Position numbers and translations under genes: made by a program
Assembly (NCBI GenBank): GCA_942486035.1
Contig: CALNXK010000043.1
Span: forward strand, 3,222,001 to 3,286,000
DNA length: 64,000 nt
DNA from: Porites lobata
Lineage: Eukaryota > Cnidaria > Anthozoa > Scleractinia > Poritidae
Direction: 5' to 3'
In this document: piece by piece, positions 61,919 through 64,000 of the stretch
How positions within the stretch are numbered: the first letter of the stretch is position 1
How the letters are laid out: each line of letters opens with the position of its first letter
Notes under the pieces: model-generated
What the model saw: the letters and a program-made list of their open reading frames with translations, nothing else
Told to the model about the DNA's origin: nothing
Database searches by the model: none

Positions 61919-63129
61919 TTCAAGACATAATGATTTTCCACGTGTAGCATTCTACCTGCTTGGCCCCAGAGGTACTCGGCTTTAGGGACGGACCATTAGA
62001 AAAGTTATGGGGGGGAGGGGAATTTTCGAGCCGCAGGAATTGTTTTTCGTTATCAAATTCCTTGTATTATTTTTGTTTTAGGCCATAGCATGAACATTTT
62101 TTAGGGTTAACTGGCGTGCAAGAATTTTTTTTTCATTTAATTTTCCCTTGCGCGATTTTTTTTTTTGTACTTCGTCCGCCCCCCCACCCTCCCAATAAGT
62201 TTTCTAATGGTCCGTCCCTTATCTGCACTAGTAATAAACCCGCGTTCATATACGGTACACCAATTGTATACCAACATAAAAAATCTAACTAAAATACCTT
62301 CAGATAACATGTAAAGTAACTTAGACTACGAGTAGTCCCCATTTGTCCTCAGGGATAGTAGCCCTAACCCTAACCTTGGGGATCATTTCGGGTTCGACGC
62401 GAAAAAAATGAGGATCATTTCGGGACTGGAGATAATATAGGGGTGGGGAAATAAGGAATTTCATATATCCCATGATGCATCGCTTCATACTATATTATCA
62501 AGCTTCCGAACGCACGTCATTTCTATCAGTTCTCATAGGTTCAACAGGGACGCGACAGTTGAACAACCGGTCAGTATAAAATATGGACTGCGGACTGCGG
62601 ACTACGGACTGCGGACTGGGTATAAAATACGGACTAGGTATAAAAAAAAAAAACAAAGGGGTCCTTAATTTGTGGTGGCCTAGTCGCAGTTTTTGTTAGA
62701 GTTATTCTGTGTCGCGTATGGGTGACCCGATGTAGGTAATCTTCACATTTGGAATTGTCTATCGTTTTGAATAACCGGTAGGTTCTCATTTTGTTGCTTT
62801 GGTTAGCAAGTTTTCTAGTGTCGTTACTTATTTCACCTTAGCCATCTTTGTAGTTCGATATCCTTAAGTCGTTGCCTGGGCCCGGTTGCATAAAACGCCC
62901 GTAACAACTACGGGTATACGTACGTGCACTCGTAACTTAAGTGAGTTGCATGAAATCATTTAAGTGGTCCACTTAGGGAATTCACTTAAGTGGTTGCACT
63001 TACGATTTTCGTAAGTGTTCACTTAAGTGTCGTTTATGCATCAGAAATTGAACGTGTTGCATAAAACGTTTTTTACGGGAAACATAGCACGTAAATTTAC
63101 GGGACCTATGCAGGAGCCCAGGTTTAGCG
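61919..63129. other. Region upstream of PWP2
   Basis: Apart from the MITE at 61985-62218 there is a short copy of the GACTACGAGTAGT repeat (62332-62350), a CCCTAACCCTAACC run (62362-62375), a GGACTGC minisatellite (62583-62620) and a patch rich in ACTTAAGTG palindromes (62935-63030) bounded by GTTGCATAAAACG on each side (62887, 63057), which looks like another foldback. No coding exon seen. Confidence 0.5.
61985..62218. mobile_element. MITE with TTA target duplication near the PWP2 start
   Basis: GGGACGGACCATTAGAAAAGTTAT and AAGTTTTCTAATGGTCCGTCCC are inverted, bordered on both sides by TTA (61982-61984, 62219-62221). 234 bp. Inner G-rich and C-rich runs also pair. It starts 67 bp upstream of the PWP2 start codon. 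Confidence 0.8.
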
Positions 63130-64000
63130 TTTAGAAGTCCAAAAAGTCGAAAAATTGACATTTTTCCTAAGGGGATAACCCATGGTTTTGGTCCAAAAAT
63201 GGCCATTTTTCCAACTTTTTTTTTTTTAGGCAATATAGGCCACGAAAATGTCTTTTATGATATTCTAGAACGAAAACACGCCTTTCTAGGCTATAAAAAC
63301 AAGAAGTCCAAAAATTGCAAAATTGACATTTTTTACAAGGGGTTAACCCATGGTCTTGGTCCAAAAATGACCATTTTTCCAACTTTTTTTTTTTTTGGCA
63401 ATATAGGCCAGGAAAATGTCTTTGATGATATTCTCGAACGAAAAAACGTCTTTCTAGGCTATAAAAACAAGAAGTCCAAAAAGTCGAAAAATTAACATTT
63501 TTCCCAAGGGGTTAACTCATGGTTTTGGTCCAAAAATGGCCATTTTTCCAACTTTTTTTTTTTAGGCAATATAGGCCAGGAAAAGGTGTTTGATGATATT
63601 CTAGAACGAAAAAACACCTTTTTTAGGCTATAAAAACAAGAAGTCCAAAAAGTCGAAAAATTGACATTTTTCCCAAGGGGTTAACCCATGGTTTTGGTCC
63701 AAAAATGGCCATTTTTCCAACTTTGTTTTTTTTAGGCAATATAGGCCAGGAAAATGTCTTTTATGATATTCTAGAACGAAAAAACGCCTTTCTAGCCTAT
63801 AAAAACAAGAAGTCCAAAAAGTCAAAAAATTGACATTTTTCCCAAGGGGTTAACCCATGGTTTTGGTCCAAAAATGGCCATTTTTCCAACTTTTTCTTTT
63901 TTAGGCAATATAGGCCAGCAAAATGTCTTTTATGATATTCTAGAACGAAAAAACGCCATTCTAGGCTATAAAAACAAGAAGTCCAAAAAGTCGCAAAATT
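63130..64000. repeat. 168-169 bp tandem satellite, at least five units, open to the right
   Basis: The landmark GGGGTTAACCCATGG recurs at 63171, 63339, 63508, 63677 and 63846, a period of 168-169 bp. Each unit has GGTCCAAAAATGGCCATTTTTCC, a T-run, TAGGCAATATAGGCCAGG and GCTATAAAAACAAGAAGTCC. Units differ by only a few bases. The ORFs on both strands follow from the low stop density of the repeat and shift frame between units; they are not genes. The array runs past the window end. Confidence 0.95.

Noticed and set aside
63000..63825. Several 65-98 residue ORFs on both strands
   Set aside because: All are readings of the 168-169 bp satellite and shift frame between units.

Overview
This is eukaryotic nuclear DNA. 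Long AT-rich introns with GT-AG boundaries, animal gene families (liprin-beta, PTPDC1, PWP2, a GRXCR-type protein, a BMP-type ligand) and a dense load of small inverted-repeat elements, non-LTR and Penelope-like retroelements point to an invertebrate animal. An anthozoan cnidarian such as a stony coral fits the repeat style best, but that is an inference. I rebuilt six genes by matching splice phases across exons; the ORFs seen in a plain six-frame view are mostly single exons or noise.

Layout. (1) 1-7900, minus: 5' part of a liprin-beta gene, running off the left edge, with a decayed 4-kb non-LTR retrotransposon in one intron. (2) 10291-21641, plus: a complete PTPDC1-type phosphatase gene, 15 coding exons, 658 residues. 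(3) 25476-30984, plus: a gene for a disordered, basic and Ser-rich protein ending in one LIM domain. (4) 33442-36094, minus: a GRXCR-like glutaredoxin plus Cys-rich protein. (5) 38495-39735, plus: a two-exon BMP/TGF-beta-type ligand with a TATA box. (6) 43860-61918, minus: PWP2, 20 coding exons found and the last one not located. (7) 63130-64000: a 168-169 bp tandem satellite that continues past the right edge.

The genes are unrelated housekeeping, signalling and cytoskeletal loci, not an operon or cluster. Liprin-beta and PTPDC1 are divergent (head to head, 2.4 kb apart); the LIM gene and the GRXCR-like gene are convergent.

The accessory content is in introns and intergenic DNA: a Penelope-like element (GIY-YIG remnants and terminal-repeat fragments in at least four places); a composite at 52.2-54.6 kb in which a truncated non-LTR reverse transcriptase sits between inverted Penelope arms 24 bp from a PWP2 splice site; a 2.2-kb element with arms of over 400 bp at 56.87-59.02 kb; a tRNA-derived SINE nested in a larger inverted-repeat element; and about ten MITE-like foldbacks, several with visible TTA/TAA or TTAA target duplications. 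I saw no CRISPR, no bacterial-type system and no clear stand-alone tRNA or rRNA gene.
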